DNA of 64,000 nt from Neodontobutis hainanensis (taxonomy: Eukaryota; Chordata; Actinopteri; Gobiiformes; Odontobutidae). This document shows, one piece after another, positions 36,664 through 49,300 of the stretch (position 1 is its first letter; each line of letters begins with the position of its first letter). Position numbers and translations under genes: made by a program. Below the pieces are notes generated by a model. It made no database searches, was not told where the DNA came from, and worked only from the letters and a program-made list of their open reading frames with translations. Location of the stretch: assembly GCA_024349245.1 (NCBI GenBank), contig JALDNG010000025.1, positions 2,115,001 to 2,179,000 on the forward strand. The letters are read 5' to 3'.

Positions 36664-37697
36664 GTAAATGTATACTTCGTACACGGACCCTAACCTCAAG
36701 TCTCTGGATGTTGTGGGGCTGTCTTGGCCTCTGCAACATTGCATGGCAGTAGGGGACAGACATCTGGACTGGCAGACCAGGATGGTGGTCCCTCTTTTCA
36801 AAAAGTGGGACCGGAGGGTGTGTTCCAACTACGGAGGGCTCACACTCCTCAGCCTCCCTTGGAAAGTCTATGCCAGGGTACTGGAGAGGAGAATGCAGCC
36901 TATAGTTGAACCTCAGATTCAGGAGAAACACTCGACCAGCTTTATACCCTGTCCAGGGTGCTGGAGGGTTTATGGGAGTTTGCCCAACCAGGCCACATGT
37001 GTTTTGTGGATCTGGAGAAGGCATTCGACTGTGTCCCTCATGGCACCTTGTGGGGGGTACTCTGGGAGTATGGGTTTCGGGACCCTTTGCTAAGGGCTGT
37101 CCCTGTACGACCGGATGTTGTCCCGTTGACTCCATCGAGCCAGGACCTTCAGTGTGCACTGGGGCAGTTTGCAGCCGAGTGTGAAGCGGCTGGGATGAGG
37201 ATCAGCACCTCCAAGTCTCATGGTTCTCAGTCGGAAAAGGGTGGCTTGCCCCCTCCAGGTTGGTGGAGAGCTCCTGCCTCAAGTGGAGGAGTTCAAGTAT
37301 CTTGGGGTCTTGTTCACGAGTGAGGGAAGGAAGGAGCGTGAGATTGACAGACGGATCGGTGCAGCTTCTGCAGTGATGTGGTCGATGTACCGGTCTGTCG
37401 TGGTGAAGAAGGAGCTGAGCTGCAAAGCAAAGCTCTCGATTTACCGATCGATCTACTCTCACCCGAGCTTTGGGATATGGCCAAAAGAACAAGATCCCAG
37501 ATACAAGCGGCCGAAATGAGCTTTCTCCGCAGGGTGACAGGGCTCTCCCTTAGAGATAGGGTGAGGAGCTCGGTCACTTGGGAGGAGCTCAAAGTAGAGC
37601 CACTGCTCCTCCACATCGAGAGGAGCCAGCTGAGGTGTTTCAGATGCCTCCTGGCCCCGGATTAGCATCAGAAGGGGGATGAATGGATGGATGGACA
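36664..37697 (+). mobile_element. Decayed RTE/Rex3-like LINE, reverse transcriptase fragment
   Basis: Conceptual translation in shifting frames gives reverse-transcriptase segments familiar from fish Rex3/RTE elements: VVPLFKKWDRRVCSNYGG, KVYARVLERRMQPIVEPQIQ, CFVDLEKAFDCVPHGTLWG (the F-x-D catalytic region), QFAAECEAAGMRISTSKS, VEEFKYLGVLFTSEGR, AAEMSFLRRVTGLSLRDRVR. The section that should contain the YADD-type motif is deleted, and the 3' part ends early next to a GGATGGATGGA tail (about 37678-37696). Inactive. Confidence 0.85.
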
Positions 37698-40355
37698 CAG
37701 ACCCTAAGCACATCTGGGTTTTATTAAAATTATTTTTAGATTACACAGATAGGCTACAACATTGTCTTATGTCAATATTATTAAGGCTTTGCATCCCAAA
37801 CTATCTACATCACATGTTTGATAGCTGCACATATCTACCATCGACAAGATATAGTCTTTATGTGAGCACACAGGATTTTTTTTATTAAATGTGAAATAAT
37901 GGTAGTGTGCAAAAACATGACACACATTCAATGTACATGTACATTTGGCTCCAGTGAAAACAACATTTTCTAGATTATTTGAGGTTGGCATTAATTGTTT
38001 ATTAAGGGAAATCTTTACAATGCTTATGTTTAGGCCAGTTTGTGATGCATTTGTGGCTGAAATCTGAGAATGGAGATATTTTGAGAACAAATATTCTGAA
38101 GCTGTCTTATTTCAAACAGAGCTTCTTGTGTTTACCTTGTCCTGCTGTAAATAGAAGCATATTTGCCATATTTCCTGTGAGGCCTCTGAAGAGCAAACAC
38201 TAAATGTAAAGTACCATGGGCTGCTGCTGCCATCTAGTGGCTCGGCTGTTGCACAAATCTAGACAGAAGTTGACATTTGAATTCCACAGATATGATCCAA
38301 GTGGTGTGTAAAGGTAAATAGTTACTTACAGAGTACAAGTACTCAACTTTACTCAGTAAAATTTTCAAGTTACAAGTTTCCGTGTGAGCGGACCCCATGG
38401 CCAGGGTTGTTCTGAGATGAACATTCCATCTGTGAAGAAAGCCCAGTTTGGATTGAGAGTCCTTCTGCTGTGGGACATTCTCATTAGATTCAAGTTCTTT
38501 AGAAACATATAAATAAAAGGATTTCAATGCCAAGTAAAGTACAATATAAATTCTTTATGTGTGTGGTCCTGTATCAAATAATCCTGACCTGATTGTCACT
38601 GACAAACACTTTGAGCCCAACATATTTACACAATACCAGCCGGTCACTGTGAGCTGGTGGTGAGTTGCTAAACATTTAATCTCTTGTCTTGGTGGTTAGT
38701 AAAGTCCATGCAATAAACCACTTGAGGTTGAAAAATGAGTGTTTTTTACCACTGAAGATACCCTATTCACATATGTTTACTGTAGACCTAACCCTGTTTG
38801 GTTTTACACTGTTCTGGACCTCAGACACAGAAGAATATGAAAATGTTTTATTCAGCCAGCTCTAAATTAGTTTAGTTACTATATCTTCGCAAAAAGTAAT
38901 CATCAACCACTGTGTACAGGAAAAAAGTAATTTATTTCAAGATACATCACAGATAAACTATAGAGCATTATTTGTCTGTTGAATAAATTACACAGCTCTC
39001 ACTATGGAAATGTGTTGGCTGATCCCAAAATAAGACCAAGCTTGAAAATGGCTGCAAGTTCTGTTTATTTTACAGAAAAGTATTATGAACCTTAACCTTT
39101 CTTATGTTTTATATAATAAAAAAAAACAGAAAAAAACCATTGTTTGAAAGCCAGTATTATCTTTAACAAAAATAAAACTGATTCTTCAGAAGTGAGTGAG
39201 AGGTGACTGATGTGATCCTGAGGAACGGCTTAAGTTTGATCAAAGTGTTGAATGAGTGTGCACTGTTGTGCAAATGGAGGGCATGGAGGAGACTGAGGTT
39301 TGCTATGGAAGCAGATTTAAGAGCAGAGAGTAAGTCAGCTGTAAATAATGTAAGTCTGATTCAGTACCATCAGAGCTATCATTATTCTGAACACAAATTA
39401 TCCCAGCTTTGCTCCTTTAAAAATAGCAAATAAATACTATTTGAATAGCAAAGACCCATGCAATGTGCAGGATCGGTGCATTTAGTAGTTCCTGTATTGC
39501 ACAAAGCCAGAGGGATCAGTGGGTAGTGATGGGCCTGTATATGTAGGCCAGCACCTGAGAAGGCCTCTGATTCTGAACTAAAGTGTCACGTGATGTGCTC
39601 TGAGAGAGAAGACAGGTCTGTGCGCTGGAGGGCCTTCCAAATCTGACCATGATGACCAAGGAATCCCTTTATCCATCCCAGTGTGTAGAACGCATCGAGT
39701 GAAAACTAAACATGCCTGATCCCACAGCGGTGGCCACAGCTCATGAAAGCTCCTGAGAAGGCATGTTGTTGGAATTGGGGAACATTCATTACTTAAAGAG
39801 CATGAGGAGATGTCTACACCCCTCACTGGTCACTGAGACCCGGTGAAGGCCACTCTCTCATTCCCATTGATTGACAGTTTATTGTGGTTAGCAATAATTA
39901 TCCTTATTTACAGTGAGTGAGAATATCAAGAGTTACATTCTTTAGAATAACCAAAGTCCTGTGGAAACTCTGGCAAAAATGAAGGAAGCTCGCAAAAGCA
40001 TAAAAAATATGTGACAGGTCCAATAATTTACAGCCAAAGCACCAAATTTGTTTGTGTTCAAACTGCTACAAAAGACTGTCGCAGGAGGCCATTCTCATCC
40101 TGTTCATTACACTTTTGGCCATTTGTAAAACCTTTGGATGATGTGGCCTGATACAAGTTTTTAAACACTTTGGTTTCCTTTAGGCTCCAACTTCTGTGAA
40201 GCAACACAAACTGCTCTTATGGTCTTGTTCTGCTTTGGTAGCAGGCATTATGTGAAGTCTTCCAGAGCAGTGAGGCATTTCCTTTGAGCACAGCCCTAGG
40301 CTTGTGCATATTTCTAGTTGTTGCAGCCGGTGTACTTTTAGTGATGATGTTGGGT
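37698..40355. other. Interval downstream of zfyve28
   Basis: No coding exon recognised. The right part is the presumed 3' UTR of zfyve28 (minus strand). The nearest minus-strand AATAAA is at 39878-39883, about 470 bases past the stop. Others lie at 39064-39069 and 38931-38936. The remainder shows nothing I can name. Confidence 0.45.
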
Positions 40356-43300
40356 TCAGATGCCAGGCTTATCGCTGTAGAAGGGTGTGACATGAAACAT
40401 ATAGCAGTGTGTACACACTCTGACAGGCTTGACTTGGCCATATCTGGGCAAAGGAGCTGAGTGGGAGGAGCAGCGAGAGCAGAAGATCTGCAACGACAAT
40501 AGGACACACCATACAGGATTAGAAAATGTAAATAGCTCTACACAGACATAAACTACATTCACTTCATCATTGTGTGTAACAGCAGAGATATAAGATAGTG
40601 AAGAGTACCTTTCCACAGCTTCTGCAGTGGTGTTTCCTGCGGATGACAGTGAAGGGGGCCTTGCAAGCAACGCAAGAGTTACATGCTTCATCTGGTACCC
40701 AGTCAGGGGGGTCTGCAGAAAACAATACACAGTCATAACTGCATTACTGTGACCACTGTCAGAATCAGGGGATTCCATTTAAACTAAAACAGTGGTGTTT
40801 CTGTTGGTGGAGTAGCTGACCTTCGAATTGGCCCTCTCTAGCCTTGGCTGCTAATTCAGATGAAGAAATGCTCTCCTGACACAGAGCACAGTCTTCTAGC
40901 ACAGCATTGCGCAGAACAGGGCCTGAAAGGCAAAACATATTCTCAACTTAACTTTGTTCTTGAATGGAGTCCTTTAGCTTTACTATTAATATATGAATCA
41001 TAACATTTAGAAATAGATCAAAACACAATTGTACCTTTTTGCATGCCATTGTCTCCTTGTTCACACTTGGTTGCCATGACTTCAAAAAGAGTCTTCAGGA
41101 TGCTGCGTAGGTCACTAGCGTAGTTAGTCTGCAGTTGATCAGCGACACCTGCATCACACGCAGCACAAAACACAGCTCAGCCAAAGGAACAAGACTGATG
41201 ACGGGAGGAAGAAGGGAGGATTTTACCTGATATACAGACAAAGAGTCGATGGATGAGGTCACTGCTACTGTGGAAGCGGGAGCGGATCCTGTTCCTGGTG
41301 GCGAGCTTAGCCTTGTGCAGAGCCAGCAGGTTCTCCTGATGATCCAAGTCTTCAGACGTGGCTGAACTGGGGGTCAAGCTGCTCACAGGGCTGCAGGGAG
41401 GCACAGGATAAGGGTCTGCAAACCTTCTTTATTTTGTATTCATCTGCACCAGCAGTAGGGATGTAACGATTGACTCCACTCACAATTTGATTCGATTGAC
41501 AATTCTGATCTCACAATGTAATTTTGTCACAATTTTCTTTTAAGAAAGGAGTTGAGGCAAATTAGAAGTGAACAAGTGCCTTTTTTTTATTTTACAAAGC
41601 AGGGCTCCGGACTAGCTTTTTTCCATCTCCAACAGGAGTTCCAACAGGCCCTAATTAAATGTCAAATGTTCCCATATTAAAAATATAGGTTAATGTTTTT
41701 CTATCTATATAAATAAAGATAAATAAAATTAAATTTTACATGCATTTACACAGAGGTTTAATTTATTTATTAATTTTCTCATAATGCTAGGCACTTAGAA
41801 TAAGTGCATATTAAAGTTAGTATAATTCTAAAATCTAAATTAGTGGATATTAACAAAGTAACTTAAAATCCCCAATAAATCTGCCTCTGATGGATTTAGA
41901 TCTGGTTTATTACTTTGTGTTCAATAATTACTTCTTATTAACTTTAGATGAGACCAACTGTGTTATGAAATAATAACTTATGCCTCAAATCGTTCAGACT
42001 TATGACAGCAGCCTTCTTATGCAGTTTAGCCTCTTCCCTAACACAGATTACAGCTCACATTTTCTCTGTTCTCCCTCAGTGACAGGAAATTTACGTGACT
42101 TTCTGTTCATTTTGGAGAGAGTAAAGCTCAGCCTCAGACACAGACTTGTTATGCGCTCATTAAGTCCGCACGGAGCCGACTCGGCCCAGGACCGGTCTGT
42201 GCAACAGCAGCAGAGAGACACAGACAGTGAGCAAGTAAACGCCTTTTGCTAAAGTGGATTTATTTAGGTTTTATGTTAATTATGATTTGAAAGAGGATGA
42301 GACTTCCTCAATTACAACATCCACTCTCTCGTCGCTATGCTAGACACTTGTTTAAGCGAGTTTGCTGTAAACAGAGTTTTTGTTGTTCAAAACATGAAAC
42401 GCAATGGAATTAACCTCTCAACCAAGCCTCTCCCATTGGAACCACTTAAAGGGTCCTGGAGTAAGGGCGCAACCATACAGCCATATACCGCCGTTCACAA
42501 GAGGGCAGGCTCCAAAAGCGGAAATATAAGGAGAAACCCAATAGCAACTTCACAGGTGTAAAAATGATCTCTCATCTCTAGAGCTAAGTTTTAATAATAC
42601 GTCCGTTTATGCAATATGAAAACTATTGTTTTACTATGCAGTAAAAGCCAAAAAGCCCGGATGTATTATGCCATTTTATTGCCCTGTCATAACGACAATA
42701 TCTGTAAATAGGGGAGCAATGGGCGAAAAACATCCATATATTATACAGTCATTGCTCTCACCCGACTAGAAACGTCACATATATAAATCGATTTTCAACT
42801 GGCTCACGGTTAATCGTTACATCCCTATTGTCTAGACTTCTATAAATCCCTTTATTTAACAAAGCAATACAGTCCATGAATATGAAAATACAATGATTAT
42901 TTTAACAGTACTTTTATGTGCTCAATTAGAACTCAGTAGAAAACTAGAGCGACAAGAAAAAGTATGTGAACCTTTTGGAAATTCATGGTTTTCCGAACAA
43001 ATTTCTCTCAAAATGTGATCTGATCTTTATCTCAGATAAGTCAAGTGTATTGACAAACATAATGTGTCTAAAAATATGCTGCATTGTATGTGCATCTCCA
43101 TTTCAGGGACATTTGTTTTTTAAAGGCAATGTAACATCCCCTGCAGTCCTTGCTACTGAGATTGTTCTTAACCTCTTGAAGTTGCACAAAAGGTTAAGGA
43201 ATACTGGTTACAAAGGAGCTGTTTTTTCTGGAAAATATTACTGTGCATGGTTGTTGTTCAACTGAACTGTTAGACTGTTCAATTAATTAACAATAATAAC

Positions 43301-46300
43301 CCACAACAACTGTGTATTTTAATATAGTCTAAGGAAACACAGCCCACCTACAACTACAGATATCTTTTTATCAGTGAGAGAAGGCCTGAGAGTGACACAC
43401 ACTGACAGAATGCAGTTACCTGGGAGTGTAGGCACTGCTCGACAGACTACATGTGGTGACGGACACACTCTCACAGTCACTACCTGACACAGAACTGAGG
43501 GGAGATGGCTGAAAACTACAACAAGATGAAAATGTTCATGAGGACAGACAGAAACAAAGAAGGAAGAGTATAATTATGCCAAAATTAAAAGCATTTAATG
43601 AACTAACATGGGAGCAGACAGTACAAGAATAAACTACAATGGGAAAAAATATATATTAAAGAAGGAGAACGTGAAAAGGCCAGTGGCACACCTGTTCTTC
43701 CTGCTGTACTCTTTAGTGTCTCTTCTGGACTCTTGATTCACTGCTTTGTCCCTGTCCAGCTCTTTGTCCCCACAGGCCTCCTCTTTCTTTTCGGTTCTGA
43801 ACTGGTCTTTGGCTGCATCCCCTCCCTCACAGCCCGGAGACGAAACCATCAGCAGGCACTTGTCACAGAGAGGCTGGTGGCTTTCTTCCTCCTCGAGAGA
43901 CTCTCCAGAGCAGCGTGAAGGCTGTGGGTTGAGCAGGGACATCTCTGGCTTGTTGTGAGGCCGAGGCGGCACTCTGCAGGCAGACGACTGGATGACAGCA
44001 CCAGAGGCAGCCACCTTAGAGTGTCTGTCCAGTCCGAGTGCAAGACCTAAGCCAAGTCCCGAAGTCTCCATGCTGAGGGCGTCCTCGTGGCTGTCATCAC
44101 AGCTGCCACAGCAGACACACGAGTTGAGAAGGCAGTGGGTTGCCACCAGGGGGCCACAAGGCTCAATATCAGAGGAAGTGGGCCGGGGCAGTAATTTATC
44201 CACAGTCAGCTCTGTTAAACTGGGGGAGCGAGGATTGAAGATGACTGTGGCAGAAAGCTTCATCCCACCCATCCGGTGAGCGATGACCTCTGCGGTCTCA
44301 GACACACAGCCCTCTAGCTCCCAGCCATTTGTGTACTGCAGGGGCTCAGAGCCGGGGGCAGAGGTGCAGGGTGAGCGTTTTACAGCTAGAGCGTGTGTGA
44401 TGTGGCTGCTCGGCTGTGGATAGGGCTGCTCTGAGGCAGGCTCAGAGTGCCAGCCATTTCCAACAGGACCAGTTAACCTCTGAGCTGGTTTCGGCTGAAC
44501 AGGAGCAGCTGTGTTGGGGGTTTTGGAGGGTGAGGCCACACAACAAACGCACTCTTTGGACACACCAGTAAGGCCTTCTCCGGCAACATCTAAGTCATCC
44601 ATGAAGAAGACTCGATCCTCCTCCTCTAAATAAATGCCGGTCCTGGCCTGGCCCAGCAGCAGCCTGTGGGGGGAGGTGTCAGTGCTGGACACCCCACTGC
44701 CTCCTGCCTCTCTCAGGGGGTGGTGAGCAGGAGACTGGCCCTGGCTGGGAGGCGACAGTAGAGTGGACATTTCGTCTCCCACACGGTACACCATCATGTT
44801 GAGCTGCTCCAACTCCTCCTCGTCATACTGCATGGAGCAGGCCAGCTCGGCCTCCTCGGCCTCCTCACACAGCAGCCCTTGCTCCTGCTCCTGCTCTCCC
44901 CGCTTTGACTCCACCTCCTCCCAGCCACGTTCCACCTGGGCCAGCTCCGGGCCAGGACACACAAACACAGCCAGATCCCCCGGATCAGATTTCCTGTCCC
45001 TCTCGGAGGTGTCATCAGCAGAGAGAGTCTCTGGGTCCGGTTCTGGTATGGTGTTAGTGGCCAACTCCTGGCCCACGGACAACTCCCCGTCCTGAGAGAT
45101 GCACAAGTTCCTCTCCAGTGTCATCAGCTCCTCCTCTGTCAGCGTCTGCAGTAGGTCTCTGCAAATACAGCACAACATGATGAAGACATGTTCATTTGAG
45201 ATTATTTGATATTCCCAAACCATACCTTATTTTCTTCAATAAAGTGCGAAATGGTCTAAAGAGCTCAGACATGTCTTCCGATTTTCGGTCCAAGTTCAAA
45301 GGTCCTTCAGAGTAAACAACCAGCCCACTATAAGAAGATGTAAAATTCTGTAAGAGTCTGGATAGAAGTGGGTAAATTTGGTGGGATGAGACTTACCACA
45401 CAATGGCTAGTCTGGGAATAGTAAACATCAGTGCAGGTTCATAGTCATCAATCATGTCTTGTGTGAGATAGCCCAGCTTTAAGGCCCTAAAACAGAAAAA
45501 ACACTACTCTTATACCAAACAAACTCTCCCTCTTTTTGTCATATGGAAATTGTTAATCCCTTTTGAACATACCTTTCTACAGTTTCACAGAAAAGCACAA
45601 TCACCTCCTGCTGAACGTAGTATTCTTTGGGAGACTTCACAGGCACCATGGCTGACACATAACTGGACAATAAAAGACAAGACAACAGACAATTAATTGC
45701 AAAGCAAAAAAAGATGTGGGAATTTGCACTGGGAATATTTGTTCCATTTAACCTGAGTTCAAACTCAGCAAAAAGGCTGTCAAAATGTTGCAATGCATCC
45801 TTCATGCGGTCAGTGTAAAAGTTGAGGTCCCTCAGAGCCTGGTCTCTGGTGATGTTGCGTACCTCCTCCAAACTGCGGGTGAGGTCTTTAGCCAGGGGCC
45901 TCATGGCTATACTCTCTATCTCTCTGTTCATAATGATGGAGCCAGCAGCCAAACACTGAAAATGGGTCATAAAAGAATGTTGAAGCCTTCATGGATATTT
46001 ACATTTATTCATTTTTTTCAGACACTTTTATCCAAAGCGACTTACATGACATTTCCATTCAACAGTGTTACATTTACATTTTTAGTTGACGCTTTCATTT
46101 AAAGCGACATACATTAAGGTTCTATTCACCAGTGTTACAGCTGGAACACCACTGGAGGCAAGGTGGGTTAAGTGTCTTGCCCAAGGACACGACAGTATGA
46201 ACTGTGGGGAACAGCGGGAATCGATCTGCCTACCTTCCGGTTGAAGGACGACCGCTCTACCACTGCGCCCTATTTTTTAATCGCATGCCCGTATTGTGTG

Positions 46301-49300
46301 TGCCAGAGGGAATACACTACCTCCGCCCCAAACCACAGCTGCCCCGCCAAGTTGTCATGACGAATCTCCTCAGGGAACTTGACACAGAAGTCTCTGTTTG
46401 CCCGGTCTTTAGGGATACATTCATCCATGATCTGATTGATGATGTTTAACACATTGTCCTGTGGATGAGTGACAGAAAAGAAAACAAAACAAACTAGTTG
46501 GAACCAAAACAACTTATCAGTTAATGAGTAAAGGAACACTTGAAGAACATACTGGTAAATGGTGTGCATTTATATAGCACTTTTTTGTACCCTTCTGATG
46601 CATCCATTCACTCCATTCACACCTGGAACAGACAGAGAGGGGGGCTACCATACACTCGGCACTCACAGTCTTCTCTGACCACCACCAAACACTCTACAGT
46701 TCATATAACAGTATGAACCGGGGAGAGTGGGAATTATTCCTTCTGGTTATAGAACGGCTGTCTTTAGTGGTAACTCTGTACCTACAAAATACAATACCCC
46801 AAAAATATTTTAAAACTGGTACGCCACTAGTTTATATCGTTCCCATCATGAAGTAGGTAGAATAAGCCTTCCTTTAATGCAGTCTACCAACTCACCATAT
46901 CCAGAACTCCACTATGAAACTCTGGGTAAAAGGGTAAATAATAATCATCTTGAATGAGCATGTATTTCCCCCCACACAGCTTCTACATACAAGATAGATT
47001 TTATCAAAGGAATTTATTAGTGCCATGTGGATTTGCAGAAGTACAATTGCAGTCAGTCTTTAGTAGGCCCAAATGCAAAAAATGTTTCACAGTGTTGTAT
47101 TACATTGTGTCAATCCTATTGATCATTAAGTGAATGACAAGAAAGTTCTAAAATAGACCTCTAGCTATGTTCTACCTCAATAAAAACATTAATTCCAGCA
47201 GAGAAAATTTGATGTCACAGAATGAGCTAACCATAAGATGATGCACTACAAAAGCCTTAACAACAATAAGATATTGACTCATCTGCAGGTGTCATCTGTT
47301 CAGGAGCAAAGTCTGTCTCTGCTTGCCTCGAGCACAAGATTCAAAAGCTTTGTGAGGAAGTGCATCAATCCCTTTAAAGTTGTTTGCAGTGCTTGGGTCT
47401 AGCCCAGTCTGAGACCAACTCCCCTGCCTCTGCGAGTGTGCCACACCGGGCATTTTCACTGTTGGTGGTGATATGACGTCCAGGATGTTGACTTGGTGTG
47501 ATACAAGCCTCTTGACTGAAGCACTGTTCACAAAATTTACTACTATGGCAAGGCCTGTAACAATGACTACTTTTTGTTGTGATAAACAATATTATCGCTT
47601 TGTTAAAACCAATTTATGGAGCAGTGTTTCCTTTGGGTCAAGTGCTTCGGTGTGGTGGTCAAAGATCAAGAACAAAATACCTCCGTTCACCAGAGGACAG
47701 GTTCCAAAAAATATATAGTGAAAACCCATGACGACTTTACAACAAGGACGGCTTAAGGGTTGGTGGGCCCCTGGGCAAAGCGTTTGAGGAGGCCCTAGTC
47801 AGTCTCTTGCAAATGTGCATGCCCAACTATTCCACTCACAGATCCAACCTATCAGCTCGCACAACGGCTTAGACGCCACAGACGCCACAGACGTATAGCC
47901 AGTGACATGCAGAACACTTCCTCAGGGTGAGTAATAGGGATGTTTAAATTACGGTTTTAAAAAGCGTTATTAGACTAGTAAATCTTATAAATTTCTGGTA
48001 CAATAGAGTCTTGATTCCATTCATTTAAAATAATTTAATTTTCCCTTAAAATTATAATTTTTCTCAGTTTAAACATTTGATATGTCATCCATGTTGTATT
48101 CTGAATAAAATAATACAATTTGAAACTTCTACATCATTGCATTCTGTTTTTATTCACAATTTGTACAGTGTCCCAACTTTTTGGGGAATTGGGTTTATAA
48201 TAGTAATGGACTGCACAAGACACTTAACCCCCCCATAATCAGAGAGCCCTCTGTAAGCATGGCTGAGTGGTTTTGCCTTTTTTTCACGTCACATCCGATC
48301 CGGTGTTTCTCTGATTGGTTAACAATACGCCCATAAATCCTGCCCTTGAAATTGATTCAAGCAACAGCCTACCAGACTAACTTCTTTGTATAGAATAGGA
48401 AAACAGTTATTTATGCACTTATTTTTCATTAATGACATCCTAATTTAAGGCCATTTTAAAACACTCCCAGGTGAAGTTAAATGCATAAGTTAGGTTGTGT
48501 TAATAAAGGTTACAAACATCATGAACAGATAAAGAAAAAAATAATTTAATGTGTTCAAGACCTGGTTGATGCTACCATCAGCAGTTAATTAGTGAGCTCA
48601 GTTAATCAGTTAATTAATGGTAAATTATGTAGACAATGTCTAGTTTATAAAGAGTGCAGAGCCATTATGAACAGAAATTATTAGTACTTGTAGAAGCTGA
48701 TATAGTGTGGCCGTTTCTATTAAGTGTCTAATTCTGAAGATAAAATAAAAAACACAGATCCTGAGGTGTGGCAGACATTATCTTTATTTTCAGGGCACGG
48801 CAGCTGAAGCTGGTTCTTCTTCGTCACAGTCACAGTTTTGACTGTCTAATCTTCATGTAACTGCTCCACAGTGGTTCACAGGACGTCCAGCGCTGCTCCT
48901 CCTCACAGGCCACACAGAGACAGGGACATAAACAATACATATATAATAAGTCTATATACAGTATATTAGAGTATACAATGGGTGACTAAATACTTGTATT
49001 CTAAATTTAAACACTAACAGTAATCCAGGTGACACTAAAAGAAATAGACATTAAAAGTGGATCAGTTTGTGTGTAAAGATAATTGACAGTTCTTTCTAAA
49101 TGCTGCATGTTTGCTGTAGGCTTTTGGGTTTACCAAAGATCTAACATTATCAGCAGGAGCTGAAATCAAATTTGTTGTAAAGATTTGAAAACTTACCCCA
49201 GGCTGAGAGACGGGAGAAGATGAGAGTGGAGAGACCTCTGCAGCCATTAGCAGCAGCCATTAGCATGACATTAGCCATTAGCGTTAGCTTGTTCATTTCG

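Noticed and set aside
36557..37159. Minus-strand open frame of 200 codons
   Set aside because: It is the antisense of a reverse-transcriptase fragment plus part of the inverted-repeat element. The sense strand carries the homology.
36668..37665. Series of plus-strand frames as a host gene
   Set aside because: They are successive frames of one decayed RTE/Rex3-like reverse transcriptase, with internal deletion and frameshifts.
43733..45095. Several plus-strand frames opposite zfyve28
   Set aside because: They are shadows of the 1467-nt zfyve28 exon, whose frame continues correctly across both splice sites.
46250..46272. tRNA gene suggested by A-box and B-box-like sequence
   Set aside because: The cloverleaf cannot be completed and the sequence continues into a SINE body with a second copy at 55141, so it is a SINE head.
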